Shown: positions 1 through 9,037 of the stretch, one piece after another
Layout of the letters: every line of letters begins with the position of its first letter
Position numbering within the stretch: position 1 is the first letter of the stretch
Assembly: GCA_021413735.1 (NCBI GenBank)
Contig: JAIOPV010000058.1
Location: 1 to 36,009, forward strand
Reading direction: 5' to 3'
From: Planctomycetota bacterium
Lineage (GTDB): Bacteria > Planctomycetota > Planctomycetia > Gemmatales > Gemmataceae
DNA length: 36,009 bases
Position numbers and translations under genes: made by a program
The notes under the pieces: generated by a model
The model's input: the letters and a program-made list of their open reading frames with translations, nothing else
Database searches by the model: none
What the model was told of the DNA's origin: nothing

Positions 1-116
1 ACGATCTCGAAGAGTTACACGAGCAGTTCCACTTGGCCATCGGTCGCACGCGACGGAAGCCTCATCTGGTGCAAGCCTGCTTCGCCCAAGCAGGTTTGGA
101 GATTGCCAGTCCTTAA
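1..116 (+). pseudogene. C-terminal fragment of a transposase
   Basis: Reading from base 3, an open frame enters from the left edge and stops at TAA 114-116, giving 37 residues. The stretch DLEELHEQFHLAIGRTRRK followed by a short 'QAGLEI' tail resembles the C-terminal end of IS630-like transposases as I remember them. No catalytic residue is inside the window, so the family assignment is weak. It may be the end of an intact element lying to the left or a remnant. It fits the heavily rearranged character of the first 20 kb. Confidence 0.4.
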
Positions 117-477
117 CATCCTTTGCGCACCGCTCAGTAACACGCCGTTGTGTACGGCCCATGGTGCGGAGGTAGCCGATGGTGTATCGGATTACGACAA
201 GGCATTGGAGGTATCTGGTACGTGCCCGGGGCTGTGGATCGCTGTTGCGACCGAAACGTGGTCGTTGATCGGTGCGTGGTCGGTTGGCGACATGGCCAAG
301 TGGCTGGTGGGTTTGGCCGGTGGGGCGAACCTGAGGCGGTATCGAAAAGTAACAACGATCCGGGAGAGGGCCTGGAAGGCATCCCGGCGGCCCGCTGCTA
401 TGGACGCGGCGGCTGGACGAGAGAGTCGGGTTGTGAGCGATTACGAGCCACGCTAAACCAGATTACGCCGAAGCCGG
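117..477. other. Gap without a recognisable gene
   Basis: Open frames exist on both strands in this GC-rich stretch, but none has a convincing ribosome-binding site or a protein sequence I recognise. It separates the transposase tail from the end of the large minus-strand gene. Confidence 0.4.
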
Positions 478-2106
478 TCACTTCTTGTGACGCCCCGGGA
501 AGGCCGCCGGGCGCTCCGGCAGGTTCAGCCCGCCGCCAGCCGCCTTACTGGCGAGTATCTCCTGCATCTTCGGGGTGTGCTGCGCGACCCACTTCATCAT
601 CTGCCACTTGTCCGAGTCCTTCTCGACGCCCCTGACGACCGGGCCGACATCGACCGCGACCCGGAGGACGTAGGTGCCGCAGCTCCAGACGCACGCCCCC
701 GCTTCCAGGAAGTCGTTGTCAAACTTCGACGCCCCCGTCTGCGCCCCCGCCTCGCCCGCGACCGTCAGGGGCTTCACCGGGTGGCGGATCGCGCCGGCCG
801 GTGGGGGGCCGATGCCCACTTTCGTCCAGACCTCGCCCTGCTGAGCCACGACCGCTCGGGCGGCCTCGACGCTCCTCTCGGCGGCGACCGTCATCCGGCA
901 GGCGGCCGCGAGCGAGCCGTCCTTCGCCCGAACCGTCCACTCAGCCTGCCATGCGTTGTCCCCGGTCCGCGAGACGCGGTACTCCGGCAGCCCGAGCGCG
1001 CGGGTAGCCTCGTTGGCCGCCTCCAGCAGCACCTTCTGCACCCGCGGTCGGGGAGCGATCGCGTCCTTCGAGCCCCAGTCGGCCTTCCCCGCGGCCGCCG
1101 GGAGCAGGACCGCCGGGTCGCCCTCGCGGTAGCAGTGGAGCGAGTCCCAGTCGAGCCGGTACACCTCGGGGCGGCCGTACTGGTTATCGGCCCGGTTCGG
1201 GTCGAGGTCGGTCAGCGTCGCCGAGGTCTTCGGGAACGTGTGCAGGAACCCCTCGTACACCCGCTCGGCGTTGTCCTTCGAGAGGACGAACACGTTCCCG
1301 GCGGCCGCCAACTCCGACACCCACGCGAAGTGCTTGATCTCCGTGCCGACCGACCAGACGACGACGTCCCCGACTCGCTTTGGGCCGGTCACCTTCGCCC
1401 CGAACGCACTCACCACTGCCCAGGCCTGGTTGGTCGGGACCACGTACGGCCCGCCGAACACCTGGGAGAAGGCCAGCCCGCCGCAGAGTTGGTGCCGGGT
1501 GGGAACGTTCTCGGCGATCCGGTACCCCGGCAGCTTGCTGGTCGGCGCCTTGATCTCGCGGCCGTCGCCGGCCAGCACCCACCGCGTCCCCCGGTAGGTC
1601 AGCTCCTCGTTCGCCATCACGCCCGCGGCGTCCTCCGGGGACGTCTCGCGGAGGGGTTGGTGGAACGACAGAGCCACCTGCCCCTTCGCGTCCGCCCCGG
1701 TGAACACGTGGAAGGTGACCCGCTCGGACACCACCCCGAGCGGCCTCAGTTTGACCGGCACGGTGAGCGATTTGTCGAAAAGGACGTCGACCTCCTGCCG
1801 GTCCGAGGGCTGGTAGCCCTCCTTCGACGCGTAGACATCGAACTTCCCGTACTGGCCGGGGAGCGAGGCGAACGCGACCTCGCCACGGTCGTCGGTGAGC
1901 GCCTCGCGCTGCGCCTCCGCCTGACCCGGGAAGGTGATCTTCACCCGGGAACCGGGAACCGGACCCTTGGTGTCCATGTCGGTCACCTGGACGACGAGCG
2001 TGCCTGCGGGCGGATCTGCGGGCGTCCGGGTAAGGTAGAGCACTCCCGCGACGCCGGTTGCAACGGCGACTGCGGACAGGAGACCGATGCGCGTGGCAAG
2101 AAGCAT
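478..2106 (-). CDS. Membrane-anchored protein with carboxypeptidase-regulatory-like domain
   Basis: This 542-residue protein begins with a hydrophobic segment (about residues 5-27, from MLLATRIGLL to VAGVLYL), so it is probably secreted or anchored by an uncleaved signal. Residues about 35-115 (starting GTLVVQVTDMDTKGPVPGS) look like the beta-sandwich carboxypeptidase-regulatory-like fold, with a conserved DDRGEVAF turn. The remaining ~400 residues are not a family I recognise. They contain a few cysteines (for example VWSCGTYVLRV near the C-terminus) and end in a basic tail. I chose the ATG at 2106 because GAGGTGA lies 4 bases upstream; an in-frame start further out at 2211 has no such site and would add 35 charged residues before the signal. 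It is monocistronic. Such proteins are frequent in planctomycetes, but the function is unknown. Confidence 0.75.
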   Translation of the reverse strand: MLLATRIGLLSAVAVATGVAGVLYLTRTPADPPAGTLVVQVTDMDTKGPVPGSRVKITFPGQAEAQREALTDDRGEVAFASLPGQYGKFDVYASKEGYQPSDRQEVDVLFDKSLTVPVKLRPLGVVSERVTFHVFTGADAKGQVALSFHQPLRETSPEDAAGVMANEELTYRGTRWVLAGDGREIKAPTSKLPGYRIAENVPTRHQLCGGLAFSQVFGGPYVVPTNQAWAVVSAFGAKVTGPKRVGDVVVWSVGTEIKHFAWVSELAAAGNVFVLSKDNAERVYEGFLHTFPKTSATLTDLDPNRADNQYGRPEVYRLDWDSLHCYREGDPAVLLPAAAGKADWGSKDAIAPRPRVQKVLLEAANEATRALGLPEYRVSRTGDNAWQAEWTVRAKDGSLAAACRMTVAAERSVEAARAVVAQQGEVWTKVGIGPPPAGAIRHPVKPLTVAGEAGAQTGASKFDNDFLEAGACVWSCGTYVLRVAVDVGPVVRGVEKDSDKWQMMKWVAQHTPKMQEILASKAAGGGLNLPERPAAFPGRHKK

Positions 2107-2595
2107 GACTTCACCTCGGGACGGTTGGAGAATCTGAAGCCACATGCCCGATTGCCGCCTCCTGACATTCTCAGCCGGGTAAGCGCCGCTGCCGATCGGT
2201 CGAGCGGACACTTCCGGGCGGTCAAGAGAGGCTCACAACAGCATGGCCGGTCGCCCAGGGCAAACGCACGAAAAACCCCTTGAAAACCGAGGATTGCCAA
2301 TCCTGAACCATCACCTGCCTCGACTTGATGCAGTGTAATCATCAGTGATTTGCTGGGGATAGTGTCGGCCCCCTCATTCTGCCAGGAGATGAATGAACCT
2401 CACACCCCGACGCACCGCTGCCGGTCCGACAGGATAGCCACCGAGCGGTGAGGGGCTACTACGGGAAGGCTGATCTGCGACCGGTCGGAGCAACCGATGT
2501 GCCGGCTGCGTCCAATGCGCCGGGTCTGCGATTCGACATTGCAACGAAAGGAATACCAAGACCGCCTTGATCGCCTCTCGATGGAGTCGCTTCTT
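2107..2595. other. Gap without a recognisable gene
   Basis: About 490 bases separate the start of the large anchored protein from the end of the small zinc-binding protein. I see no convincing coding frame, RNA gene or strong hairpin. The promoter of the anchored-protein gene should lie at its left end. Confidence 0.4.
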
Positions 2596-2811
2596 TTATT
2601 CCTCAACCGCGACAGCGCAGCGATACACCCGAGGAGAACAGGCGCGTTTCCTGGTCTCGGGGTAGTGTCCGAGACAGTAGAACTGTTCCCCGAACAACCG
2701 CTCCGCACGGCTCCCACACGTGGTACATGTTCGCCCCTCAAACACTTCCCGAATCCGCTTGCGCGTCTCGGAGTGCAAACCGAACCTTTCCGGATTCTCG
2801 ACTTCGTACAT
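2596..2811 (-). CDS. Small protein with probable CxxC...CxxH zinc site
   Basis: This encodes 71 residues. The centre contains CTTCGSRAERLFGEQFYCL, followed by GHYP, so a CxxC pair is followed 14 residues later by CxxH, the pattern of a single zinc finger. The N-terminus (MYEVENPERFGLH) and the basic region RKRIREVF suggest a short nucleic-acid- or protein-binding module. An excellent ribosome-binding site (GAGGAGAGGCAGC then ATG) supports the start. It lies 33 bases downstream of another short minus-strand frame and may be co-transcribed with it. The function is unknown; the zinc site is inferred from residue spacing. Confidence 0.6.
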   Translation of the reverse strand: MYEVENPERFGLHSETRKRIREVFEGRTCTTCGSRAERLFGEQFYCLGHYPETRKRACSPRVYRCAVAVEE

Positions 2812-2844
2812 GCTGCCTCTCCTCGAGGGTATCTCGTGTTGAAC

Positions 2845-3066
2845 TCAGCCCCTTGATCTGACCGCCACAAGGCGTCCTTTTTCCAGTCGGCATGCCGCCG
2901 ACTCGCGGTTCCGAGCGACTGCCTTGTGATTGGCCACCACTTCCTCACACGGAATTGAGTGACTCTTCGCTCCGATCCCCGCTATCTCGGACAACTCCGT
3001 CATCGCGAGCGAGAGTTCAACCAGGAGGTTGTCCATCATGCGATGTTCGGCAAGGCTCACAGACAT
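2845..3066 (-). CDS. Small hypothetical protein
   Basis: This encodes 73 residues (MSVSLAEHRMMDNLLVELS...) with an amphipathic helical N-terminal half and a basic C-terminus. I do not recognise it. The ATG at 3066 has GGAG about 8 bases upstream (CCTGGAGTTATCCC), which is the main support. It precedes the zinc-finger protein on the same strand by 33 bases, so the two may form a small operon. There is no close codon-usage or family evidence, and it could be a chance frame. Confidence 0.35.
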   Translation of the reverse strand: MSVSLAEHRMMDNLLVELSLAMTELSEIAGIGAKSHSIPCEEVVANHKAVARNRESAACRLEKGRLVAVRSRG

Positions 3067-3443
3067 GGGATAACTCCAGGAAAGTCTTCCCATTCACTTG
3101 GAACGGGTGCCAGGGAATGGCAATCACGCCAAGCAATGGTCGTGCCGTTTGCGAATTCATGGACTGCCCGTTGAAATTCGTGCGGTGAGGAGCAGTGGTC
3201 GGCTGCACGATACGGGCAAAACCGAAACGAACACGCGACGGGTGAGACAGAGTCGCACATCCTGCCCAGGCATGGGTTCGTTTCAGCACAGCCACGACGG
3301 GACAGTTCCGCGAGCGAATCACGGCCTCGCAAACACATTCCCAAGGAACATCAGGCGTGCCGCGATTCGTGATGCAGCGGCATCACGTTCGCAATGCCAG
3401 TCTGATCAATGCGGTGGATTGAGTGCAGAAGTGAGGAGCAGCC
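3067..3443. other. Gap between divergent genes
   Basis: This stretch lies between the small minus-strand genes and macA and should hold the promoters of both transcription units. The only long frame (minus strand, 3057-3344) is cysteine-rich and unrecognised, and I do not call it. No clear operator or terminator is visible. Confidence 0.35.
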
Positions 3444-4757
3444 ATGCGATGGTCTTCGTTGTTGAAATGGAAGTATCCACTCCTCGCGATTGGGATCGTT
3501 GGGGTCATCGGGATGGTGATTGCCTGGTCCCAGTATGGAGGTAGTCCTCGCGTGCCGTCGCTGAATACCGTCCCCGTTCAGCGCGGGAATCTGCTCGCCA
3601 CGGTCACCGCAACGGGAACTATTGAGCCGGAAGAAGTGGTCGATGTTGGTGCTCAGGTCGTCGGGATCATTCAGGAGTTTGGCCGCGATCCGAAAGACAG
3701 TTCCCGAGCTGTCGATTTCGGAACTGCGGTCGAAGAGGGCACCGTACTGGCCCGGATTGATGATTCGCTGTACCGTGCCCGGTTGGACAAGGCCGCCGCT
3801 CAGGTTGAACACGCAAAGGCCCAAGTCGCCCAGTGCGAGGCCGATCTCCTGCGTGCCGAGGCAAACGCGAAGCAATCGATCGCCAGACACAACCAGGCGG
3901 ACCGCGACTGGACACGTGCTCAGAAGTCATTTTCCACGGGAACTCTGTCTCAGCAGGACTATGACGCGTCTCAGTCTGCCTTCGAGGTCACGAAAGCCGA
4001 TCTTGCCGTGTTCGATGCCGCGATCCGTCAAGCCCGAGCAGCTTTGAACGCGGCACAGAAGGCGAGGCTTGGCGCGGAAGCCGACTGCCGCGAAGCGCAG
4101 AAGAACCTGGACTACACCACCATTCGTTCGCCCGTCAAAGGCGTCATCGTGGATCGCCGGGTCAATGTGGGGCAGACTGTCGTTTCCAGCTTGAATGCCC
4201 CGAGTCTCTTCCTCATCGCGAAGGATCTTCGCCGACTTCAAGTGTGGGCGTCGGTAAACGAAGCCGATATCGGGCGTGTTCGCCCTGGCCAACCCGTGGC
4301 GTTCACCGTCGATGCATTCGCTGGCGAAGTGTTCCGCGGTGAGGTCACGCAGATTCGGTTGAACGCAACGATGACGCAGAATGTGGTTACCTACACAGTC
4401 GTCGTAACGACCAACAACCCAGGTGGGAGACTGCTCCCCTACCTCACGGCAACCCTGAAGTTCGAGACCGGCCGGCGTGAGAACGCACTGCTGATTCCGA
4501 ACGCGGCGCTGCGTTGGTTTCCGCAAGGTACCAAGGGCGAACCACCGCAACAGGATCGCGGAATCGTGTGGGTGCCGGCGAACGGTTCCGTTCGCCGGGT
4601 TGAAATTCGCACCGGCTTGACCGATGGGCTGGTGACCGAAGTGATCGGCGGGGAACTCGTCGAGGGGCAGGAAGCCGTCGTGAGCGAGGCAACTCAGACC
4701 GGGGCCGGCGGCACGACTAATCCATTCACCCCGAACATCTTCGGCGGGAAGAAGTGA
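3444..4757 (+). CDS. macA: MacA-like periplasmic adaptor (HlyD/RND-type membrane fusion protein)
   Basis: This 437-residue protein is the periplasmic adaptor that would link the MacB ABC transporter to an outer-membrane channel. A single hydrophobic helix (about residues 9-28) anchors it. A first half-lipoyl strand set (TVTATGTIEPEEVVDVGAQV) is followed by an alanine/glutamine-rich coiled-coil hairpin (about residues 105-215) and the second half-lipoyl motif LDYTTIRSPVKGVIVDRRVN. The beta-barrel and membrane-proximal domains follow (VNEADIGRVRPGQPVAFTV). The start ATG has GAGGAG upstream (GTGAGGAGCAGCC). Its TGA overlaps the GTG of an upstream in-frame start of macB, and the likely macB start is only 32 bases on, so the two form an operon. 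Substrates cannot be told from sequence. Confidence 0.9.
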   Translation: MRWSSLLKWKYPLLAIGIVGVIGMVIAWSQYGGSPRVPSLNTVPVQRGNLLATVTATGTIEPEEVVDVGAQVVGIIQEFGRDPKDSSRAVDFGTAVEEGTVLARIDDSLYRARLDKAAAQVEHAKAQVAQCEADLLRAEANAKQSIARHNQADRDWTRAQKSFSTGTLSQQDYDASQSAFEVTKADLAVFDAAIRQARAALNAAQKARLGAEADCREAQKNLDYTTIRSPVKGVIVDRRVNVGQTVVSSLNAPSLFLIAKDLRRLQVWASVNEADIGRVRPGQPVAFTVDAFAGEVFRGEVTQIRLNATMTQNVVTYTVVVTTNNPGGRLLPYLTATLKFETGRRENALLIPNAALRWFPQGTKGEPPQQDRGIVWVPANGSVRRVEIRTGLTDGLVTEVIGGELVEGQEAVVSEATQTGAGGTTNPFTPNIFGGKK

Positions 4758-4789
4758 GGCCGGGCAATGTTCACTTGAAGGAGGCTGAT

Positions 4790-6940
4790 GTGGAACTGAT
4801 TCGCGTGGACAGGATCTGCAAGACGTATCGGCCGGGCGAGGTCGATATCCCAGTTCTGCGCGACGTTTCGCTGGCCATCGGCAAGGGCGAGTTCGTGGCG
4901 CTCGTGGGTGCATCGGGCTCGGGAAAGACAACCCTGATGAACATTCTCGGCTGTCTCGACCGAGCCACGTCGGGCCAGTATTGGTTTGACGGTGAAGAGG
5001 TGTCGGAACTGTCTGTCGATCAGCGAGCCGACCTCCGGAGCCGCAAACTCGGGTTCGTGTTCCAGAACTTCAACCTCCTGCCCCGCACCTCCGCTCTGGC
5101 CAACGTGCTGCTGCCACTGGAATGCGGGCATGAGGCAACCGGGTCTGCGGAGATGGTTTCGCGGGCGACCGCCCTTCTGGAACGGGTTGGACTGGGCGAG
5201 CGAATCACGCACGAACCATCGCAGATGTCCGGGGGCCAGCAACAGCGGGTAGCGATCGCACGAGCCCTCATCAACCGACCGACGCTCCTGCTCGCCGACG
5301 AACCGACTGGAAATCTCGACAGCAAAACCAGCGCGGACATCCTCCGGCTCTTTCAACAACTGAACGCCGAGGGCGTCACAGTTCTACTGGTCACACACGA
5401 TCCCGAAGTCGCCCGACACGCGAAGCGTGTCATCACCATTCGCGATGGTCGCGTTGTGGAAGACCGTGTCGTGTCACAACCAGAACCGCAGCCGCTTCTG
5501 CCGACACCACAATCGGTCGCACCCATCACAAACGTAGCGGTGGCGAACCCATTCAGCGGAGTCGATCGCATACTCCCGCGAACGCTTTCGGTCGCGCTGA
5601 CGGCGCTGCGGCGAAACATCATGCGGTCCGCCCTCACGGCACTCGGCATCATCATCGGAATCGCTGCGGTAATTGCGATGATGGAAGTCGGGCAGGGTTC
5701 CCGCACGGCCGTTCAACAGAACATCGCCAGCATGGGCGCGAACACCCTGTTGATCATGCCGGGCGCGGCCGCGAGCGGTGGGGTAACCATGGGATCGGGG
5801 AGCGTTCTCACCCTCACCCCCGACGACGCCGATGAAATCGCCAGGCAGTGCCCCGGCATTGTCGCCGTTGCACCGATGGTCCGTGCCCGCACTCAGGTCA
5901 TCTACGGGAACCGGAATTGGGTGCCGGTGTCCATCATCGGCACCACGCCTGCTTTCCTTCGCGTGCGAGACTGGGAAACTCTGGCCGAAGGAGTCGCCTT
6001 CGATGATCGCGACGTGCGGAACGGCAGCACCGTGTGTCTGGTCGGACAAACTCTCGTTCGCGAGCTGTTTCAGGGCCGGTCGCCGCTTGGGGAGGAGATT
6101 CGGATTCAGAACGTCACGTTCAAGGTGGTTGGCGTTCTGAATCGTAAGGGCGCGAACATGGTCGGCATGGATCAGGACGATACCGTGCTGGCACCCTGGA
6201 CGACTGTCAAGTACCGGGTCAGCGGAGCCACGCTGGGGAACGTCAACCAGAGCAACGAAGCCACGACCGATACCACCCAGCGAGTGAACAGCCTATCGCA
6301 GCGTTACCCCGGTACGGTGTCACGCTATCCGGTTCCCTCGATCACCGAGGCCGCTGACACGCCGCAACCCGTGCGGTTCGCGACTGTCGATCAGATTCTC
6401 GCGAAGGCGGTTTCTCCCGAAATGATCCCGGAGGCGGTTGACCAGACAACGGCATTGCTCCGCCAGCGACACCGCATCCGGCCTGGCCAAGAGGACGATT
6501 TCAGCATCCGCGACATGACCGAAATGATGAAAACGCTGGCTTCGACGTCGCAGTTGATCGGCAGTTTGCTCCTGGCAGTGGCGTTGATCTCGCTCGTCGT
6601 TGGCGGCGTGGGGATCATGAACATCATGCTCGTTTCGGTGACCGAGCGCACGCGTGAGATTGGGCTGCGAATGGCGGTCGGGGCACGGCCACGGCTGATT
6701 CTGCGGCAGTTTCTCATTGAGGCGATCGTGCTGTGTCTTGTTGGTGGCGCGGCAGGAGTGGTGTTCGGACGGCTGAGTTCGCTTCTGGTTCGCGTGCTGC
6801 TTCACTGGCCGACGCAGGTTTCGTACCCGGCGATCTTCGCTGCGGTTGGAGTGGCGGTGAGTGTGGGGCTCGTGTTCGGGTACTACCCTGCACGTAAGGC
6901 TGCCCGCCTCGACCCAATCGACGCCCTGCGGCATGAGTAA
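4790..6940 (+). CDS. macB: MacB-like ABC transporter, fused ATPase and permease
   Basis: This 716-residue protein couples ATP hydrolysis to periplasmic efflux with MacA. The N-terminal ATPase shows Walker [10 protein letters not shown] (about residue 40), Q-loop region [11 protein letters not shown], signature MSGGQQQR and Walker [10 protein letters not shown], then the switch histidine in LVTHD. After a proline-rich linker come the first membrane helix ([19 protein letters not shown]), a large periplasmic domain (about 310-560) and three C-terminal FtsX-like helices, ending [18 protein letters not shown], the usual MacB end. I place the start at GTG 4790 because AAGGAGG lies 6 bases upstream; an in-frame GTG at 4754 overlaps the macA stop but lacks a site. 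No outer-membrane TolC gene is nearby. Confidence 0.9.
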   Translation: MELIRVDRICKTYRPGEVDIPVLRDVSLAIGKGEFVALVGASGSGKTTLMNILGCLDRATSGQYWFDGEEVSELSVDQRADLRSRKLGFVFQNFNLLPRTSALANVLLPLECGHEATGSAEMVSRATALLERVGLGERITHEPSQMSGGQQQRVAIARALINRPTLLLADEPTGNLDSKTSADILRLFQQLNAEGVTVLLVTHDPEVARHAKRVITIRDGRVVEDRVVSQPEPQPLLPTPQSVAPITNVAVANPFSGVDRILPRTLSVALTALRRNIMRSALTALGIIIGIAAVIAMMEVGQGSRTAVQQNIASMGANTLLIMPGAAASGGVTMGSGSVLTLTPDDADEIARQCPGIVAVAPMVRARTQVIYGNRNWVPVSIIGTTPAFLRVRDWETLAEGVAFDDRDVRNGSTVCLVGQTLVRELFQGRSPLGEEIRIQNVTFKVVGVLNRKGANMVGMDQDDTVLAPWTTVKYRVSGATLGNVNQSNEATTDTTQRVNSLSQRYPGTVSRYPVPSITEAADTPQPVRFATVDQILAKAVSPEMIPEAVDQTTALLRQRHRIRPGQEDDFSIRDMTEMMKTLASTSQLIGSLLLAVALISLVVGGVGIMNIMLVSVTERTREIGLRMAVGARPRLILRQFLIEAIVLCLVGGAAGVVFGRLSSLLVRVLLHWPTQVSYPAIFAAVGVAVSVGLVFGYYPARKAARLDPIDALRHE

Positions 6941-7189
6941 TTGGTCGGCCCGGGGAGTCAACAAGAAATCCACGCAGCCGTTCAGCGTGGCGAGCTTGGG
7001 GTAATCCTTCTCGGAGACGCTCACTCCGAGTTCCTTGTGCAGTGCGATGATGAAGTTCAGGAAGTCCATCGAGTCAATGTCAAGTTGATCCCGCAACGGC
7101 ACGGCGGGGTCAATCGTGGCGGGATTCATTTCGGGGGCGATGCGGCCGAGCGTCTTCAACACCGTATCGCGAATCTGCTCGCGTGTCAT
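6320..7189 (-). CDS. Acyl carrier protein with run-on C-terminus (stop codon apparently lost)
   Basis: Residues 1-80 are a clear acyl carrier protein: [19 protein letters not shown], then [11 protein letters not shown] with the serine expected to carry 4'-phosphopantetheine, then the helix around [14 protein letters not shown] normal carrier protein would stop about here (near 6945), but the frame stays open and runs antisense through the last 620 bases of macB to a stop at 6320, predicting an unlikely 289-residue protein. The extra ~200 residues are arginine/histidine/proline-rich and look like antisense translation, not a domain. The start ATG overlaps the TGA of the upstream E2 frame (ATGA), implying translational coupling. 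I infer that a rearrangement at the macB end removed the original stop. Confidence 0.6.
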   Translation of the reverse strand: MTREQIRDTVLKTLGRIAPEMNPATIDPAVPLRDQLDIDSMDFLNFIIALHKELGVSVSEKDYPKLATLNGCVDFLLTPRADQLLMPQGVDWVEAGSLTCRVVPEHEPHTHRHSNRSEDRRVRNLRRPVKQHANQKRTQPSEHHSCRATNKTQHDRLNEKLPQNQPWPCPDRHSQPNLTRALGHRNEHDVHDPHAANDERDQRHCQEQTADQLRRRSQRFHHFGHVADAEIVLLARPDAVSLAEQCRCLVNRLRDHFGRNRLRENLIDSREPHGLRRVSGLGDRGNRIA

Positions 7190-8609
7190 AGTTTCGCAGG
7201 CTCCTGCAACAGGCGGTCAATGGTGGCCAGGAACAACCCGCCTCGATGACCGTCGCTGACCCGATGATCGGCCGAAAGTGTGGCGGTGACAACCAAACGC
7301 GGCATGACCTGCCCGCCGACCACCCAGGGGCGTGCCACGATTCTCCCAAACCCGACGATTGCCACTTGAGGTGGATAGATCACTCCGAACACCGTGTCAG
7401 CTCCCTGATCGCCAAGGCTCGTCACCGTGATCGTAGGTTCGGACAACTCGGAACTTCTGAGAATGCCGACTCGTGCTCGGGAAACCAGATCTCGCAAATC
7501 CCCCATCAATTCGTCGAGCGTCTTCCGATCGGCATTGTGAATCGCGGGAGCGACAAACCCACCGCTCCTTAGCGAGATCGCCACCCCGACGTGAATGGCC
7601 TCGCTCCGCACTGCCTGGTCACCAGCCCAGAGCGCATTCAGTTCGGGAACTTCACGCAAAGCCAACGCCACGGCCTTCACGAAGAGAACGCCGGGCAGCA
7701 ACCGTTCCGTGACCGATCGGGCCGCGTTGCGTTCCGTGAGCCACGTTGTCGCGGTGTGCAGGTCAATCGTGGTGCTCAGGTAGTAATGGGGAATCTCTCG
7801 CTTCGAGCGGGTCATGGCCGCCGAGATAGCTTGCCGCATCCGCGCTTGCCGATCGGGGCGGAATTGCCGCATCCTCCCATCCTCCAAGTGCATGGCGTAG
7901 GGGATCGGCACATCGGCACTGCACACGCGGGCGACCGGCGCGTCGAGTTCGTAGAACGCACCTTCCATGATCCGGGCACTGACCTCGGCCGCGAGACTCC
8001 CGGTGTACCAGGCCTCATCGACGATCACAGCCCGACGGGTTTTCCCCACCGATGCGAGGATCGTGGGGAGGTCCAGCGGTCGCAGTGCCCGCAGGTCAAT
8101 CACCTCGGCGTCGATCCCTCCTGCGGCGAGTTGCTCGGCCACCTTCAGGGTCTTCCCAAGGGAACCGCCGTGCGTGATGAGCGACACGTCCTTCCCCGCT
8201 CTGCGAACGACCGCCTTGCGGATGTCGATTGCTCCTGTGCTCTCGTCCACTTCGCCTTCCGCGCCGTAGAGCGTGAAGTGCTCGAAGATGAAGACCGGGT
8301 CAGGCTCTTTGAGGGCAGCGGCCAGCATGAACCGTGCGTGTGGACGGTCGCCGGGGCGAGGACCGTGATGCCGGGGATGTGGGCATACCCACCTTCGAGG
8401 CTATGCGAGTGCTGGGCGGCCACGCGTCGCCCGGCCCCCGTTGCCATCCGCACCACGAGGGGCACACTGAACTGACCGCCGGACATGTTCCGCAGGAGCG
8501 CCGCGTTGTTCACGACTTGATCCAACGCCAACAGACTGAAGTTGACGGTCATCACCTCCACGATTGGTCGCATGCCGCCGAGCGCCGCTCCGATGCCGGC
8601 CCCGATTCA
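7186..8609 (-). pseudogene. 2-oxoacid dehydrogenase E1-beta/E2-catalytic fusion, 5'-truncated and frameshifted
   Basis: The first part is the transketolase-like E1-beta subunit: [20 protein letters not shown], then [20 protein letters not shown], continuing in another frame as [19 protein letters not shown] and the C-terminal domain ([39 protein letters not shown]). It runs at PYAMHLED directly into the E2 acyltransferase core ([35 protein letters not shown], active-site [12 protein letters not shown]). There is no lipoyl domain or peripheral-subunit-binding domain between them. The switch of frame near 8337-8342 is explained by one missing base. Upstream of 8610 homology stops and an in-frame TGA appears (8607-8609), so about the first third of E1-beta and its start are gone. 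The intact 7186-8328 frame alone could still give a 380-residue product. Confidence 0.75.
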
Positions 8610-8670
8610 CCGGCCCGGCATCTCGTGCCGGGGGTATTTCCCGATTCGACTCAGACCGGCGGTGGGGGCG

Positions 8671-8913
8671 GAGACTCGGACGTTGCAGAACTACTTTCGA
8701 AAGATCCTCGACAGGCCGGTCGCCACCGAGATCCGTCGTGTCCGCATCGAGCGGGCCAAACGTGAATTGGCTCAAAGCAAACGACCCCTCGCCGAGATCG
8801 CACGCGAGGTCGGTTTTGGCGACAGTCTCCAACTGTACGAAGTCTTCCGCCGAGAACTGGGCGTCACCCCGAGCGAATATCGCATCCAGCGGCAGTTGGA
8901 AAACCCGACGTGA
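8671..8913 (+). pseudogene. AraC-family DNA-binding domain fragment
   Basis: About 78 residues carry a double helix-turn-helix: RTLQNYFRKILDRPVATEI, RRVRIERAKRELAQS, PLAEIAREVGFGDSLQL, YEVFRRELGVTPSEYR. This is the C-terminal DNA-binding region of AraC/XylR-type activators, ending at TGA 8911-8913. The effector-binding N-terminal part is missing. The frame stays open leftward to an ATG at 8542, but that part is antisense to the E1-beta remnant and has no domain. I therefore read it as the tail of a regulator cut off when it was joined to the dehydrogenase locus. A short DNA-binding product from the 8542 start cannot be excluded. Confidence 0.65.
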
Positions 8914-9037
8914 GTTTCGTGGAAGGACGGCCACAGGGGAGAGGTGGATTTGGCGACTCTCGGTGGCGAAGTTCATCGTCTCATCCATCGAATCGATCCG
9001 GCAGTCGAGGCCCGCACCCCCGGCGTGGGCTTGTTAC

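Noticed and set aside
150-635. 161-codon plus-strand frame near the left edge
   Set aside because: Tryptophan/glycine/arginine-rich, overlaps the 3' end of the anchored-protein gene, no start signal.
487-2283. 598-codon open frame on the plus strand
   Set aside because: It is fully antisense to the anchored carboxypeptidase-regulatory-like protein; arginine/proline/histidine-rich shadow typical of GC-rich DNA, with no domain.
2284-2300. GGATTGCCAATCCTGAA resembles GATTGCCAGTCCTTAA at 102-116
   Set aside because: Looked like a possible second end of the transposase element, but the similarity is only about 12 bases and no repeat structure surrounds it.
3057-3344. 95-codon minus-strand frame overlapping the start of the 73-residue protein by 10 bases
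   Set aside because: The overlap would suit coupling, but there is no ribosome-binding site, no recognisable sequence, and a suspiciously high cysteine content.
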